This document shows, piece by piece, positions 10,815-22,001 of a stretch of DNA of 64,000 nt. The first letter of the stretch is position 1, and each line of letters opens with the position of its first letter. The stretch covers positions 3,497,910 through 3,561,909 of the forward strand of contig NW_024737068.1 in the NCBI RefSeq assembly GCF_018991925.1, given 5' to 3'. The notes under the pieces are model-generated. The model saw only the letters and a program-made list of their open reading frames with translations. It was not told the origin of the DNA and did no database searches. The position numbers were made by a program, and so were the translations under genes. The DNA comes from Homarus americanus. Taxonomy: Eukaryota; Arthropoda; Malacostraca; Decapoda; Nephropidae.

Positions 10815-11195
10815 TTACACACGTACCTGGCGCACCAGACCATCAGCTCCTGGGACCACTGCCGTGGCCCTGCCCAATGGCCATTTGTTGTGAGGAAGAT
10901 TTTCCCCAGTGACGAGGACGAGGTCGCCTTCCTGTAGATTTCGGGTTGGTTCTATGTACTTCTGTCTTTTGCGGAGTAGTGGAAGGTACTCCCTCACCCA
11001 GCGTTTCCAGAAGCGGTCTCCTAGGAACTGCACGTGCCGCCACCGTCGTTGATATGAGTCCTTCAGAAGACATCCTCCTAGTGACAGATCAGCGTGTGGG
11101 CCACCGTGGAGGATGTGGGCTGGTGTAAGCGCTTCCAGGTCCCTCACGTCGCTTGAGGCAGGGGTGATGGGTCGATTATTTATGATTGCTTCCAC
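10815..11195 (-). pseudogene. PaoB integrase C-terminal domain
   Basis: The frame continues integrase after an in-frame TAG at 11211-11213. It carries EAIINNRPITP, LTPAHILHGG and the end module LQEGDLVLVTGENLPHNKW, with PLGRATAVVPGADG, all typical of the domain that follows the BEL/Pao integrase core. It stays in the same phase as the upstream pol frames and ends 94 bases before the LTR. Confidence 0.88.
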
Positions 11196-11210
11196 TTCAC
11201 AAAATAGCGT

Positions 11211-11975
11211 CTACAGTCGATATTCATCCAGGACTTGGGTTCCCACAATTGCTCTGAGAACCTTTCTGACTGTTCGGATTTGCCGTTCCCAGACTCCTTC
11301 CATGTGTGAAGCCGCTGGAGGGTTGAATACCCATTCTATATCTTTCTTCTGAAAGTGTCTGTTTATGCGTTCATCATTCCTCCAACTACGCACTGCCGCA
11401 CGGAGTTCCTTGCAAGCCCCGACCATGTTGGCGCCATTGTCTGAACGAATACGTTTCGGAGTCGTACCCTTTCTGGCGATGAAGAGGACAGTAGTGTTTA
11501 GGAGTGCATCTGTATCTAGAGACTCCAACACCTCCAGGTGCATTGCACGAGTAGCTAGACAGGTGAATATGCAGCCATATCGCTTGGTACTCTTTCGTCC
11601 TTGTCTTACTGTGAATGGGCCAAAGCAATCAGTGCCCTTGTAAGTGAAGGGACGCTCCCCGGGCTTGGTCCGGTCTTCGGGCAGCATGGCTTCCCTTTGC
11701 CTAGTGGGCTTCCAATTGTTACGGCGGCAAGTGGCACACTCCTTTATTATCTTATCGAGCAGAGGGCGGCAACGGGCTATCCAGAACTCACACCGGAGTA
11801 TGGACAGTGTATGTTCTCTCCCGGAATGACCAGCGCCCACCGCGTGTGCTTCCCGCGCTATAAGTTTGGTTACTGGGTGGTCTCTGGGCAGTAGAATTGG
11901 TTCAGTTCTTTCTTTGGCATCTTGTAACCTTCCTCCTACTCTGAGCAGCCCGTCTTGGCCTAGGTATGGCTCTAG
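11211..11975 (-). pseudogene. PaoB integrase core
   Basis: The zinc-binding region reads HSGREH with CATCRRNN. The catalytic core shows KGTDCFGPFTV (Asp), IRSDNGANMVG (Asp) and ASHMEGVWERQIR (Glu). The open frame from 11840 is in phase with the segment back to 11975, which reads LEPYLGQDGLLRVGGRLQD, the usual lead-in to a Pao integrase. In-frame stops TGA (11976-11978) and TAG (11211-11213) bound it. Confidence 0.9.
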
Positions 11976-12992
11976 TCAGTACAGTTGACTTTGTCGTGGC
12001 AGTTGTCGGTGCTGCAGGAGGCTCATCTCCTCACCATAGGCCTCCTGTTGCAGGAACCGAATAATGGCCCACTTGGAATTCCGCAGTTCAGGCAATTCCA
12101 GCGGCTTTGATGTTGCACCCTGAAAGTCGTGTCTCAGGATACTGGATACTCGCCTGATCCAGGATACACCTCTCTGCAGCGCATGCCATGATGAGTACCT
12201 GTTCCATAGCAGCTTCATGATGGCATCAGCATTATTTCCTGCTGTGGCTAATGACACCGCCTCGAGCTTAACCTCAGGATCATTCTCAAGTTCGTGTCTG
12301 ATTTCCGGTTTTATCGGCCAGTACTTCTCAGGTAGAGACAAAAAAAAAGAACCATCAATCCATCTGCATTCTTTTAACATGTCTTCAACAGGTATGCCTC
12401 TTATAGCATCTTCTGTTGGATTCCATCTTGATCGTACATGTATAGCTGAGATCCTGTTGGCAACGAAGGTATGGAAACGTTTCTCTAGGTTGCTAATGTA
12501 CATGATCACAATCATACTGTCCGTCCAGAACACGGATTTTTCAAGTGGGACTCCAATTTCACGCTTGATTGTCTGGTCTACTCTTGTCGCCAGGACTGCT
12601 GCACAGAGTTCTAGCCTTGGGACCGTTAGCTGTTTGAGAGGGGCCAGACGAGCCTTGCCACAAACGAAAGAACATATGGCATTACCTTCATTATCTACTG
12701 TCCGTAGGTACGTTACAACTGCATAGGCCACTTGTGAGGCGTCACAGAAGTGATGGAGTTGCGATGAGGTGGCACAACCCAGGCCCCCAGGTCTGTAGCA
12801 GCGAGGAACTTTGAAGTTTCGCAGTGATTTCAAATCTTCAAGCCAGCGCAACCACTTGAGAAGGTTTTGCTTGGTGATGTCTTCGTCCCAGTCCTTCTTC
12901 CGCCTGCATTCGTCTTGAAAAATGAGCTTGGCTTTGATGGTGAAAGGGCAGATGAATCCTAAAGGGTTGTACACCGAGCTTACCACTGCAAG
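11976..12992 (-). pseudogene. PaoB RNase H
   Basis: Pao-type RNase H: SSVYNPLGFICPFTIKAK leads in, then HHFCDASQVAYAVV (Asp), KQLTVPRLELCAAVLA (Glu) and SVFWTDSMIVIMYI (Asp), followed by RSRWNPTEDAIRG. All three acidic residues are present. It is in the same phase as RT, separated only by an in-frame TGA at 12993-12995, and ends at a TGA at 11976-11978 that is followed by CTAG. Confidence 0.9.
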
Positions 12993-14639
12993 TCAGCCCC
13001 TTTTTGTCGCTGGTCGGGTGGGAACCTGAACCTTTGCTGCAAACTGGTCTCCAGTCAGGTCCCACATGACTCCCAAGGCTCTCTCCGTGGGTAGGTCTTC
13101 ACATCCCAGGGTCACTTCCTTCACTCCAGCATGTCGACTTTCAAGTGGTATCGTGTTGAGGACCTCTTTGTCGTTGTTGATCCATTTTGTGAGTTTAAAA
13201 CCTCCCAGGGATAGAAGATGTCGCAACTGCCGAGATATCATAATTGCTTCTTTTGGTTCAGTTACTGACAGGAGCAGGTCGTCTACATAGAAGTTTGATT
13301 TCGCTCTATTTGCGGCATCCGAGAACCCATCTCCGAAGTCTTGGAAGGTCCGTTGCAGAGCATAGGCCGCGCACGAGGGACTCCACACTCCTCCGAAGAG
13401 ATGCACTGTCATCCTACATGTCATTGGCGTTTGTGTCAAATCTCCACCTTCCCACCAGAGGAATCGTAAAGTGTCTCTGTGCTCGGGGTTTACCTTCACT
13501 TGATGGAACATTGCTTCGATGTCGGCCATCAGGGCGATCGGCTCTTGTCTAAACCGCATGAGTACTCCAATCAATTTGTTGTTGAGGTCTGGTCCTTGGA
13601 GCTCTTGGTTGTTGAGTGAAGTCTTCGTGAAGGCTGCTGCATAATCGAAGACGATCCGTACCTTGTCTGGTTTATTGGGGTTTAGTACTGGGTGATGAGG
13701 CAGGTACCACCTATTTCCACCGGACTTCGATAATTGCCTTCGTGGCACCCTTTCGGCGAAGCCTTCATTGAATAATTTTTTCATCTCCTCCTTGTACCGT
13801 CGTCTCAACCTTGTGTCCCTCGATAGGCGTTTCTTTAGTCCCAGTAAGCGACGCTCGGCGAGCGCTCTGTTGTCAGGTAGGCAGGGCGGTTGACGTCGGA
13901 ATGGAATTGGGAATTGGTATTGTCCCTGTACTCTCTGTCCAGTCGACGAACAAAGCTTGATGACCCGTTTATCCTCTACCGATGATGGGGAGCCATCTCC
14001 CGGGGTCTGATGTAATGCTTCGATTTCCCAGAAGCGCCTCACCTGCTCTTCCAAACGAGTTTTTTCTGTAGAGGCAGTCAGCATGGAACATTCCGTTGTA
14101 AACCTGTGAGTTAAATTGCCCATCAGGGGCCCATTAATCGTCCAACCCAATCTTGTCCTTATTGCAAAAGGTGCTCCATCCGGCCCCGTCCGACACTCGA
14201 GGGGAGTCAGGGCATCTGGGCAATCTTGTCCAATCAGTAACTCTGCGACTCGTCTGTTTGGTGGAAGTGGAGCAAGTCCTCGAAGATGTCCCCAAGCATC
14301 TATGTCTAGGGCTGTAGCTGTTGAGTTTTCTAAAGAAGGTGGCAGTCTGTCAAGTACTAGTACCTTAGGAAGGGATATGGGGCACTTCGCTCTCCGGGTG
14401 TTAATGCCTCTTACTTCCAGATCTACTTCTGTGGTGTTACATTGTTCCCCTTGGGTTAACGTGTTTATGAAGAGTGATGTTGGTTTCCCTCGTATTCTTA
14501 GTCTTTCGACCAGTCCTTTGGCACAGTAAGACCTGTCGCTGCCTGTGTCCAGTAGCGCCGTGGTTCTCTCTGATCCTGTAAACCCCTTTCCCATAACTTG
14601 AACTTCTAGTAGTGGGAGCGCGACCTTGTCTTGGCTTAG
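12993..14639 (-). pseudogene. PaoB protease and reverse transcriptase
   Basis: The protease shows ALLDTGSDRSYC. A linker with LLIGQDCPDALTP and RTRLGWTINGPL is characteristic of BEL/Pao. RT follows: GNRWYLPHHPVLNPNKPD, VRIVFDYAAAF, ALMADIEAMFHQVKV (first Asp), LFGGVWSPSCAAYAL and FYVDDLLLSV (YVDD). The frame is continuous with gag apart from one TGA at 14640-14642. It runs from 14639 to a TGA at 12993-12995. Confidence 0.93.
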
Positions 14640-15255
14640 TCATTGATCTCGCCCTCTTACAGTAGTATCCACGTAATTCACATATGTCCTCTCTCCTTGC
14701 TTGTTGTCGGCTTGGTCGAACCGCCTCAGCTGATTGCCTTGGTCATCTTCTTGGGGCTCTCTCTTTCTATTCTTTCTTCCTCCGGTTCCACCACTCTGTT
14801 CTCTATCGTCGAAGTCACAGTCCTGGCGCTCTCTCTTGAATCCTCGGTTGTTCCCTTTTGCCTTCCTTGGCGGCACACCTGCCCCTTCCTTTGGCAGGTG
14901 GAACCATCTTGAATGTGCCTTACCACACCCGTCGATGTCGCATGGGCGGAAGCCAGACATACAGTTGCTAGCTTGGTGCCGGCCCCTTAGGCACAAGAAG
15001 CAATAGCCCAACTCTTTAACTATGTTCCATTTTTTCCATTTTTGTTAACTTCCGGAAGTTTGAGCATTGTGGCAGCCGATGAGGGCCATGACAAAGTGGA
15101 AAATCTCGTTCTCCCACGTCGTTGGTCACAAGAGTCATGGCTTGTTTGCTAGATCGGTCTTTTCCCTCGTACCTCAGGCTAGTGTATCGAGTATGCGCCC
15201 TTTTTGCCTCCTTCGCTCTGCTTTGTATGAACTGCCAGATGTCCCTTACTTTCAT
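14640..15255 (-). pseudogene. PaoB gag C-terminal part with zinc knuckles
   Basis: On the distal side of the nested gypsy, gag resumes with KVRDIWQFIQSRAKEAKR. Cys/His motifs follow (CHGPHRLPQC; then CFLCLRGRHQASNC, CX2CX4HX4C; then a CDIDGCGKAHSRWFH-type motif), as in Pao gag. A 1-base slip in the A-run near 15025 shifts the frame between the first and second motif. The frame ends at TGA 14640-14642, in phase with protease. Confidence 0.87.
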
Positions 15256-15260
15256 GTGGC
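15256..15260. other. Target-site duplication GTGGC, left copy
   Basis: GTGGC at 15256-15260 is repeated at 21030-21034, flanking the nested gypsy element. With one copy removed, the PaoB gag reading frame continues without a break from the 21035 side to the 15255 side. Confidence 0.93.
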
Positions 15261-15591
15261 TGTTCATGTTCTGGGTAATAAGTTCAATATACAGGAGCGA
15301 ACACAAACACCTGTATAGATTTTGTAGGTTCGATTTACTGGATAAGAGATATGTACACAAGGGGAGTAGCGCTCTTCAACCTGTCTGCTTGTCAACTGCT
15401 CTATAGACGACGTATGGCAAGTGATACATTAGCAGCTTCCATACGTCGCCAGGCACATTAATGAAGCATGTGGGACATTGATAAATACATTGCCACACGC
15501 TACTAGCTAGGCTAAATAAATAATACATAAATGGAGCACATACATAATATACATAGCATAATATAAATACAGCATACAGAATATACATACA
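15261..15591 (-). repeat. GypC 3' LTR
   Basis: Runs TGTTCATGTTCTGGG to AATATACATACA. It contains a 10-bp inverted repeat, CGACGTATGG at 15408-15417 and CCATACGTCG at 15439-15448, able to form a stem-loop; the right LTR has the same structure. Two substitutions and a 2-bp indel separate it from its partner. Confidence 0.95.
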
Positions 15592-15604
15592 CCTCCCTCC
15601 CCCC
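15592..15604 (-). promoter_or_regulatory. Polypurine tract (GypC)
   Basis: On the minus strand GGGGGGAGGGAGG abuts the 3' LTR start. The gag-only element at 26465-26477 has nearly the same tract, supporting kinship of the two. Confidence 0.85.
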
Positions 15605-17096
15605 TATACGCTCATAGCAAAGTCTTGAGCGGACCTTTTCTTTTGGATCCGTTCTGAGCGTCGAGGGACTAGATCACTGGGAAGGGTATGGGACTCAACA
15701 CTGGTGGCGGGGTCAGCAGAAGGCATTGTTACGGGGCGGAGAAAACGGCGGTTCCTCCACCACACACGACCACTGGGTAACCGCACCTGGTAGTCCCGTG
15801 ACCTACCGAGACCCATGACTACGCCTACTTTGTCCCAACGTAGGGAGGTCGGGTCCTGAACACGGACTTGGGTGCCGACACTCAACCTGGGGAGAGAACG
15901 GGCGTGGTCGTTGTAGCGGGCGACGACGTCCTGAACACGTTCGGCGGCTCGGCGATCACAATCCTCTGTCTTGGCCTGCCACTCCTTGGAGAAGGATTGA
16001 GGGTGAGCAGGGACACAAGAACGAAGGGGGCGTCCATACAAAACCTGGGCGGGGGAGCGTCCGGTGTAGTTAGGTGTGTTGTGGAGTTCAAGAAGACCCC
16101 GATCGAAGGCCTCGCAGTCAATGTTCCCAGAAGGGGCCACCTTAAGGATGAGGTGCTTCAGGGATTTGACAGCAGCCTCAGCGTGGCCGTTGGACTGCGG
16201 GTAATGGGGCGATGACAACACTTGCCGGACTCCCCATTCATCGAGGAACACAGCAAAGTCCCGGCTTGTGAACTGAGGCCCACCGTCGGTTCGCAGGCGC
16301 ACAGGAACGCCCACGTCACGGAAGTAGTGGCGGAACTTGCTGATGGTGGCGGCAGACGTCGTGTCATTACCGCACTTGATGACAACCGGCCAACCAGAGA
16401 GACGGTCGATGATAACAAGGAAGGACTTTCCTGACACAGAGAAAAAGTCGGCTGACACAGACTCAAATTGGCGGGTGGGGTTGTCGTCACTCATGAAGGG
16501 TTCCTGCTGCTGGCTGGGTTGTAATAATTGGCAGGGCTCACACGCACGGACAACATTGGAGATGTCGGAGTTGATGCCGGGCCAGAACACAGTCTGTCGT
16601 GCACGTCGTTTGGTGGCTTCAGCTCCACGGTGACTGTCGTGAAGGCGAGCCAAGACGTGGGGACGTGATGCAGCAGGGACAACTACACGTGCTCCGTACA
16701 GAACAAGGTCTCCGTCGCAGTAGAGTTCATTGCGGAGTTTCCAATACGGGAGCAGGGTGTTGTGAAGATCGTAGCGGTTGCTAGGAAATCCATTCCTCAC
16801 ACACTCGACAAGTCGGACGTAGGAAGGGTCATCTCGGGCCACTGTTCGAAGGTCCTCCATTGCCTTGTCGTCATCTGGTGACAGGTCCGAACGAAGGGAT
16901 TGGACGGCATGGAGAGTGACCACAGTCCTGACGGAAAGAGCGAGGTCGGCGTCGAACACATGGTCTTCTGGAGTAGGGCGGCTGACAGGAGAGCGGGATA
17001 AGGCATCAGGGATGCAGAGCTCCTTACCAGCACGCCACACTGCTGTGAAGATGTACGCCGAGAGCTTCTCTTTCAGACGCTGGAGGCGGTCACTAG
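15604..17096 (-). pseudogene. GypC integrase
   Basis: After the RNase H deletion the frame starts in the RNase H tail (LQRLKEKLSAYIFTAVW, IPDALSRSPV). Integrase follows with the zinc region HDSHRGAE and CEPCQLL. The catalytic residues are SVSADFFSVSGK, RLRTDGGPQFTS and HYPQSNGHAEAAVK. A conserved SPAQVLYGRPLRSCVP follows, then the C-terminal module VGTQVRVQDP...VGVVMGLGRS and RVWWRNRRFLRP. It ends at a TAG near 15604 beside the polypurine tract. The integrase itself is uninterrupted. Confidence 0.93.
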
Positions 17097-19880
17097 GTGA
17101 AAGTGTTGCAGGCCTATGAGGTAAAACCTGCACTTGGACATCGCCCAAACCACAGCCAACAGCTCCAACTCAATAGTGGCGTAGCGCGTCTCAATGTCAG
17201 AGAGGAAACGCGAGCCACACTGGACGAGCCGGAACTGCCCTCCACCATGATCTTGCAGTAGGGCGTATCCCACGCCATACAAGGGTGAGGCATCTGTCTG
17301 CAGAACTGTCGGCAAGGCTGGGTCAAACGTGGCGAGGACAGGTGGACGAGACAGGGCCTGTTTCACTTGCTGGAAGGCCTTGTCGTGGTCGGGGGTCCAC
17401 AGGAATGTCCTCTTCGGGCTCATCAGGGGGCGAAGTGGTTGAGCAGCTGCGGAGATGTCCGACGAAAACTCTGCTAACTGGTTGACGAGACCGATGAAGG
17501 ACCTCAAGTCGGTGAGGTTAGCAGGGGTGGGAAAATCCGTGATGGCGCGGACCTTTTCCGGGTCAGCTGCGATACCATTCCCTGAGAGGGTGTACCCACA
17601 AAAGTCAACTGAAGAGCTGGCCAGAACAAACTTGTCGGCATTTAGGGTAATGCAGTGCTTCCGGCACCTGTTGAGTACCTCGTAGATACGGCAGAGGTGA
17701 TCCATATAATCCTCGTCGTACACGAGTATGTCGTCGACCACTTTCACGCAGTTTGCCAGACCTTGTAGAGCCATATCACCTCGAAGACAGAAAGCGTCTC
17801 CTGTAGCGGCGAATCCCATGGGGCCACGGCAATAACTGTAACGTCCATGCGGGGTGATGAAAGTTGTGAGTGGTCGGTCTTCTTCGGCAAGCTCTATCTG
17901 CCAGTATCCACACAAGGCGTCCATCGTCGTGAAGAAGCGCGCCTTCGGGTTCACACTGCGTATAGCTGCAAAGGGCGTGGGAGAAGGGTGCGCAGGACGA
18001 GACACCTGGCTGTTGAGCTTGGAGAGGTCAGTGGTGATCCGAACACCACCTTTAGGTTTTGCGACGACAACCATAGGGTGACACCATGGAGACGGGTCAT
18101 CGCCGGTTGGTGCAATAATTTCTTGGGCGACCATGGAGTCCAGCTCGTTTTTGACCGCCTCGCGGAAGGCCAGGGGAACCAGTCGAGGGGTGTAAATAGC
18201 GAAGGGCTTCGCGTCGTCCCTCAGGTGGATCCTCATGGGGGGACCTGCCATCTTCTTGAGAGGCTTGGATTCCAGAGCGGACTTGGTCACCAGAACGTCG
18301 CTGAATTCCTTCAGGAAGTACTTCCGAGCATCCGAAGGAGAGGTGTCACTGGCAAGAGGCAGGGGTAGGGCGGCAGCAGGGTCGTTGCTGCTCCCTTTTT
18401 GCACCCTGTTGGCGTGTTTTACCTCAAGAATAGGTTTGGGGAAGTCCTGGGAGATGATGGCCAACTCTTGACAATGTCTGTAGGACAGCAAAGGAGTCGG
18501 GACACCGTTATGCACATCAATCCAGGCTTGACACGACCTGTTGCCAAAGGTGACTTGTGCTTGGAGTGAACCCAGGGCCGGGGTCATCTGTGAACCATCT
18601 GCCATAAAGCGGAGATCCTTGGGGGGCGGTCCTAGATCACTTGGAGAGAGCCCCAAGCATTGCAAATGCTGGGGACCGATGACTGTAGCATCAGCGCCGG
18701 TGTCGGGCAACATCTGAAGACGGGATGACACACTGCGGTAGGTCACAATGACACTGATGTACTGGGGGACTTTGGTCCTGGGACGCGGGGGGGAGCACAC
18801 ATTCCTAATATGGCTCGAGCGTTGTCCAGGGTCGTCATGCTTCTGATTGGAAGACTGTGGGCGGCCCTCTCTGGTGGAAGGGAGCTGAAGCTTCCGCCGA
18901 CGCTGTCCCTTGGGTTTGTTGGAAGGGCAACACTTGTCATAGTGGCCCAGACGACCGCACACATTGCACTGGACGCGTTTGGCTGGGCACCGTACTGTGA
19001 GTGACCAGTGGCCCTTACGGTCACAACTGTTGCATGTAGACTCAGCAGCTGGACACGCCTGTGTTCCGTGCTGCTTACCACAGTTGTTACAAAATGAACC
19101 GGGCGTGGACGTGGTGGGCGAAGGCGTAGGAGCAGACTTCTTGTCCTTCTTGTACCGGGACACAGCGCGTACAGCTGTAGGGGGAGCTCGGATGGCAGAG
19201 GTGGCACACCTGGCAGCCTCATAGGAGCGACATATCGTCAACACATCCTGAAGAGAAGAGGAAGAGTCGAGGGAGGTGAGGCGTTGGACAAGCTCCTCGT
19301 CCTTAACACCCATCAGGATCACCTGCCTCAACTGGGTCTCCTCGCACTGCTGGTGGTGGCCTAGACATATTTCTACCTCTTCCGAGGCTCTCTTAAGACG
19401 TACATAAAAGGCGTCAAAAGTCTCACCCTCCATCTGTCTGCAGCTAAACAATTCCCTCCTGCGCAGAGCTTCATTCTGCTGTCCTTTGATGTGCCGTTGT
19501 AGAATGTCCAGTACCTCCTCTACAGACAACGAAGAGGTCGGAGGTACCTGCAAAGTATGTTCTAAGACACGCTGAATTTCCAAGGACAGGCACATACGCA
19601 GCTGGATGAGTTGTTTAGGCTGTGACAAACTCTGGAGATCCACCATTGTAGCATAATCAGTCCACCGTCGCCGCCATTCACGAAAAGTCTGGAAATTCAC
19701 ATCAGGCTTCAAGATGGGCGGTGTTTGAGCAGCTGCTTTAGGTGGGGCTGGTGGGCGTGAAGAGAGCATTGATGAGGTATCTGAACCATTCAGTACCGAG
19801 GCAGTGTTAGAGCCAGGGGCTTGGTTAACAGTGAGGCGAGATATCAAAGCTTCAAACCGTGCACTGTCTTCCAATCTCCG
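17073..19880 (-). pseudogene. GypC gag, protease, RT and truncated RNase H
   Basis: A 930-residue frame. Gag core: FREWRRRWTDYATMV, LIQLRMCLSLEIQRVLEHTL. Zinc knuckles: CNNCGKQHGTQAC, CNSCDRKGHW and CNVCGRLGHYDKCC. Protease: LPDTGADATVIG. RT: WCHPMVVVAKPKGG, ITTDLSKLNSQV, FTTMDALCGYWQ and VKVVDDILVYDE (VVDD). RNase H begins VLQTDASPLYGVGYA and ATIELELLAVVWA, but jumps from HFHLVT straight to the tail, losing the segment with the next Asp and shifting frame near 17095. The N-terminus belongs to the overlapping frame at 19844-20140, one base out of phase. Confidence 0.93.
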
Positions 19881-20140
19881 TTGGTGGTCTCTTCTGCCTC
19901 TGCTTGCCTTCTGTGTTCATCCGCCACACGTCTGTTAGCTTCATCCTCGCGCCTTTCATCTCTCATAAACTTCATTAAAGCAATTATCTCTGGAGACAAC
20001 GCTGAATATCGAGGTGAAGGGCTGCGCGATGTTGTGGGAGCTGGAGCGTCATGGTCAGCCTGGTCATCCATCTCTGCGGAGCTATCATCCGACTGACTCA
20101 TCCGGGCGCTGGCTCCACGGCTACATAAGGCACGAGACAT
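19844..20140 (-). pseudogene. GypC gag N-terminus
   Basis: Starts at ATG 20138-20140 (MSRALCSRG), with a second ATG a few codons on (MSQSDDSSAE). The region is acidic, then SPSPRYSALSPEIIALM, then a charged helix (RDERREDEANRRVADEHRR) likely to form a coiled coil. The related gag-only element has a similar helix (DERRREMDFQREETRREEE). The true path leaves this frame near 19880 through a 1-base slip and joins LEDSARFEALISRL. Confidence 0.85.
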
Positions 20141-20681
20141 AACTACTTCATCTGTGTACTGTGTCTAAATCAGTGTTGACCGGTCAGCCCGTCGTATCAA
20201 CAAGATCTCAGACAAAAAATTAATTAAATACACAGATAAGTAGATTATATATATAAAATATATATAAGGCAATCGCCGATGTCAGTGTGTTAGTACATGT
20301 ATGTGTGTGTGCCGGGCGAGCCAGAGCGTCTCGCCTCGAGCTGTGAGGGGGGTGGAGACGACACTGTGAGGGGGGGGTGGAGACGACGACTAGCGGCAGT
20401 TACCCTCCAGGCTTCGCGAGGGGAGGTGTACTGAAATCTACTCCTTACAAATGCCCAGAACATGCCGTGTACCTTGGGAATCCTTTAGAACAAGGTCACA
20501 CATGAATGGCACGAAACACACAATGCACTAAACACTTCACAGAAAATCACTGTCACTGCTCAAAGTTGCTAAATTCTTCGAGGAGGGGTGGCGGGCGACG
20601 GTTGGTTGGTTGACACGGAAGGAGTCCATAAGCCGGCTTTCCACAAACTTTGCACTGTCACTCGTAATTATCCAGTAAAAC
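20141..20681 (-). other. GypC 5' leader
   Basis: About 540 bases between primer site and gag start. It contains TG-rich and G-rich stretches (20290-20400) and no supported coding region. Confidence 0.6.
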
Positions 20682-20696
20682 CGGTTCACTGCGCCA
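20682..20696 (-). promoter_or_regulatory. Primer-binding site (GypC)
   Basis: Directly inside the right LTR the minus strand reads TGGCGCAGTGAACCG. TGGCGCAGT is also the start of the tRNA-Ser primer site of 17.6/297-type gypsy elements; beyond that the match is not checked. The gag-only element at 24201 begins with the same ten bases. Confidence 0.75.
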
Positions 20697-21029
20697 TGTT
20701 CATGTTCTGGGTAATAAGTTCAATATACAGGAGCGAACACAAACACCTGTATAGATTTTGTAGGTTCGATTTACTGGATAAGAGATATGTACACAATGGG
20801 AGTAGCGCTCTTCAACCTGTCTGCTTGTCAACTGCTCTATAGACGACGTATGGCAAGTGATACATTAGCAGCTTCCATACGTCGCCAGGCACATTAATTA
20901 AGCATGTGGGACATTGATAAATACATTGCCACACGCTACTAGCTAGGCTAAATAAATAATACATAAATGGAGCACATACATAATATACATAGCATAATAT
21001 AAATACAGCATACAGAATATATACATACA
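20697..21029 (-). repeat. GypC 5' LTR
   Basis: 333 bp, TGTTCATGTTCTGGG to AATATATACATACA. Partner of 15261-15591; the extra AT lies in the terminal TATATA tract. Confidence 0.95.
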
Positions 21030-21034
21030 GTGGC
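21030..21034. other. Target-site duplication GTGGC, right copy
   Basis: Matches 15256-15260 on the other side of GypC. Confidence 0.93.
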
Positions 21035-22001
21035 CATATCTCTTTGGAGGGTGATCGAGGACTGCAATCTCATACCTTTCTTGTAAACGACCAGGAAACC
21101 TTTCAATTAGGCCTTTTTTTATGAGGAGATGCTCGAGGGTTTCTTGTGAGTCCATGGACTCGAAGCTGCAAATGCACGCCTGAAGTTCGTCGGCCAAGTC
21201 CTGCAGGCCCTCGCCGTTGGTTATTTTGACAGGTGGTCCGTTGATCAGGTTCATCAATAATTCTTCGATATGGGCGTCCTCATCACCATACCGGTCCTTC
21301 AGGGTACTCAGTGCCTTTCTATAGCCCTCGGAGGACTTCATCCAGGTGAATGGGTTCAGAATATTCTGAATATTACTTAAACACGAGTGGATTAACATTT
21401 GAAGTTTCTCCGAATCTGGGGCAGTGAAGGTTCCCACGTATCTCTTGAAGCTATTCATGTAGTCCCAATATTCACCACGGCTCTCCCCCTTGAAAGTAGG
21501 GATGCGCGCATTTTGCATGTGGTAGGATGACAACATATCCTTCAGTGAAGTTGAGGTGCTGCCGGATTCTTCATTGCCGCCGTACTTCTCTCTCCTTTCA
21601 GGCTGCTCCATTTCAACTCGTTGCACGTCTTCGTCTTTGTCGGTCGATTCCTCATGGCCCTTGGGGCGTCCAGTCATCACAGTGGGAGACTTGCCAAGAG
21701 TCCCCCCTGATGTTGTCTTCAGCCTGGGTTGGTCGCTCCCTTCGTCCAAACGTCGTGCTGTGTTCCCTTTCGCAAAATATGCTTCCAGTATTTCAGTCTC
21801 AGTTCGTCGTACTTCTGCCATTATGTTAGATCCGGGAATTTGGTCAGGTGCTGAGCATTCAGACTCAGGCAGAGGGTGGCCTCTTTCAGCTTCTGTGGCC
21901 GTAACATCGTGGTCGTTCAGCTCTGGAGGGACAAATACTGCCTCTGGGTCTTGGTCACCTTCATCCATGTTCACATTTCCCTTTTGTTGCTCTTGATCCA
22001 T
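21035..22001 (-). pseudogene. PaoB gag N-terminal part
   Basis: Starts at ATG near 21999-22001 (MDQEQQKGNVNMDEGDQ). An acidic N-terminal third is followed by the Pao gag core: NARIPTFKGESRGEYWDYM, LIHSCLSNIQNILNPF, ALSTLKDRYGDEDAHI, and a conserved LERFPGRLQERYE-like segment (here LIERFPGRLQERYEI). The coding sequence stops at PPKRYGH, where GypC inserted; the residues after that in the open frame come from the GypC LTR. Gag resumes at 15255. Confidence 0.9.

Larger units (their letters stand above)
15261..21029 (-). mobile_element. Young Ty3/gypsy element nested in PaoB gag (GypC)
   Basis: 5769 bp bounded by LTRs 15261-15591 (331 bp) and 20697-21029 (333 bp) and by GTGGC duplications. On the minus strand the order is primer site, gag, protease, RT, RNase H, integrase, polypurine tract, the classic gypsy arrangement. 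By eye the LTRs differ by two substitutions and one AT dinucleotide, so insertion is recent. Despite that, gag carries a 1-base frameshift (about 19880) and RNase H an internal deletion with frameshift (about 17095), so this copy cannot make full products. No envelope-like frame follows pol. Confidence 0.95.

Noticed and set aside
12217..12726. Plus-strand frame across PaoB RNase H
   Set aside because: Antisense shadow of the pol frame, which carries all RNase H motifs.
15261..21029. Endogenous retrovirus or errantivirus with envelope
   Set aside because: No frame follows integrase before the LTR; the polypurine tract comes directly after pol.
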